A DNA stretch of 64,000 bases from Chloroflexus islandicus. Its GTDB lineage: Bacteria; Chloroflexota; Chloroflexia; Chloroflexales; Chloroflexaceae. A model generated the notes under the pieces. The model searched no databases. It had not been told where the DNA came from and saw nothing but the letters and a program-made list of their open reading frames with translations. Both the position numbers and the translations under genes were made by a program. The stretch is taken from assembly GCF_001650695.1 (NCBI RefSeq), contig NZ_LWQS01000060.1:113928-177927 (forward strand), in the 5' to 3' direction. This document shows, piece by piece, positions 63,962 through 64,000 of the stretch (positions are counted from its first letter, which is position 1; each line of letters opens with the position of its first letter).

Positions 63962-64000
63962 TTAATTCGAGACAATCAATGATGTGGCGCAAGAACTCGG

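Overview
The window looks like chromosomal DNA of a filamentous anoxygenic phototroph of the phylum Chloroflexota, most likely a Chloroflexus species. The basis is a bacteriochlorophyll gene block (a PucC-type transporter, bchF, bchC, bchX, bchI, bchD), a V4R (BchJ-like) gene, the moderately high GC content and giant secreted repeat proteins. The species call is inference; no rRNA or tRNA gene lies in the window.

Layout. 0-2.6 kb: the 3' end of pheS, then a Memo-like protein and an EamA transporter in tight succession. 2.8-3.8 kb: a TIM-barrel sugar isomerase. 3.9-12.9 kb: two tandem secreted beta-helix proteins (1,262 and 1,716 aa) with CSLREA-type N-termini. 12.9-18 kb: small housekeeping genes (aroQ, a DUF59 plus amidohydrolase pair, moaB, a V4R protein, yidD, and an ECF sigma factor with a putative membrane partner). 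18-30.5 kb, mostly minus strand: a membrane protein, a large hybrid histidine kinase, a flavin reductase, about 1.3 kb of repeat-filled non-coding DNA, a five-gene operon in which every junction is an ATGA overlap (rmlD, two GT2 glycosyltransferases, a YhbY protein, a small membrane protein), and a receiver-PAS-kinase protein. 30.9-47.6 kb, minus strand: one 5,574-aa secreted protein built from about 35 SdrD_B-type repeats. 48.4-58.3 kb: the photosynthesis block. 58.3-59 kb: a tandem duplication of the bchD 3' end with palindromic elements. 59-64 kb: a toxin remnant, rarA, an FAD oxidoreductase, a vapBC-type toxin-antitoxin pair and a broken ABC-transporter ATPase.

How it fits together. The bch genes encode steps of bacteriochlorophyll synthesis: Mg insertion (BchI, BchD), C-3 vinyl hydration (BchF), chlorophyllide reduction (BchX; its partners BchY and BchZ are not in this window), 3-hydroxyethyl oxidation (BchC), and probably pigment handling (PucC-like). 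A DUF169 protein and a 64-aa membrane protein sit inside this block. The three very large secreted proteins have unrelated bulk domains but end in the same short tail, V-[WFL]-[IV]-P-[LVI]-[VI]-x-R. This tail is my best candidate for an undescribed export or surface-attachment signal. A second candidate is BchX, which carries about 80 extra C-terminal residues resembling the end of the FtsQ beta-domain.
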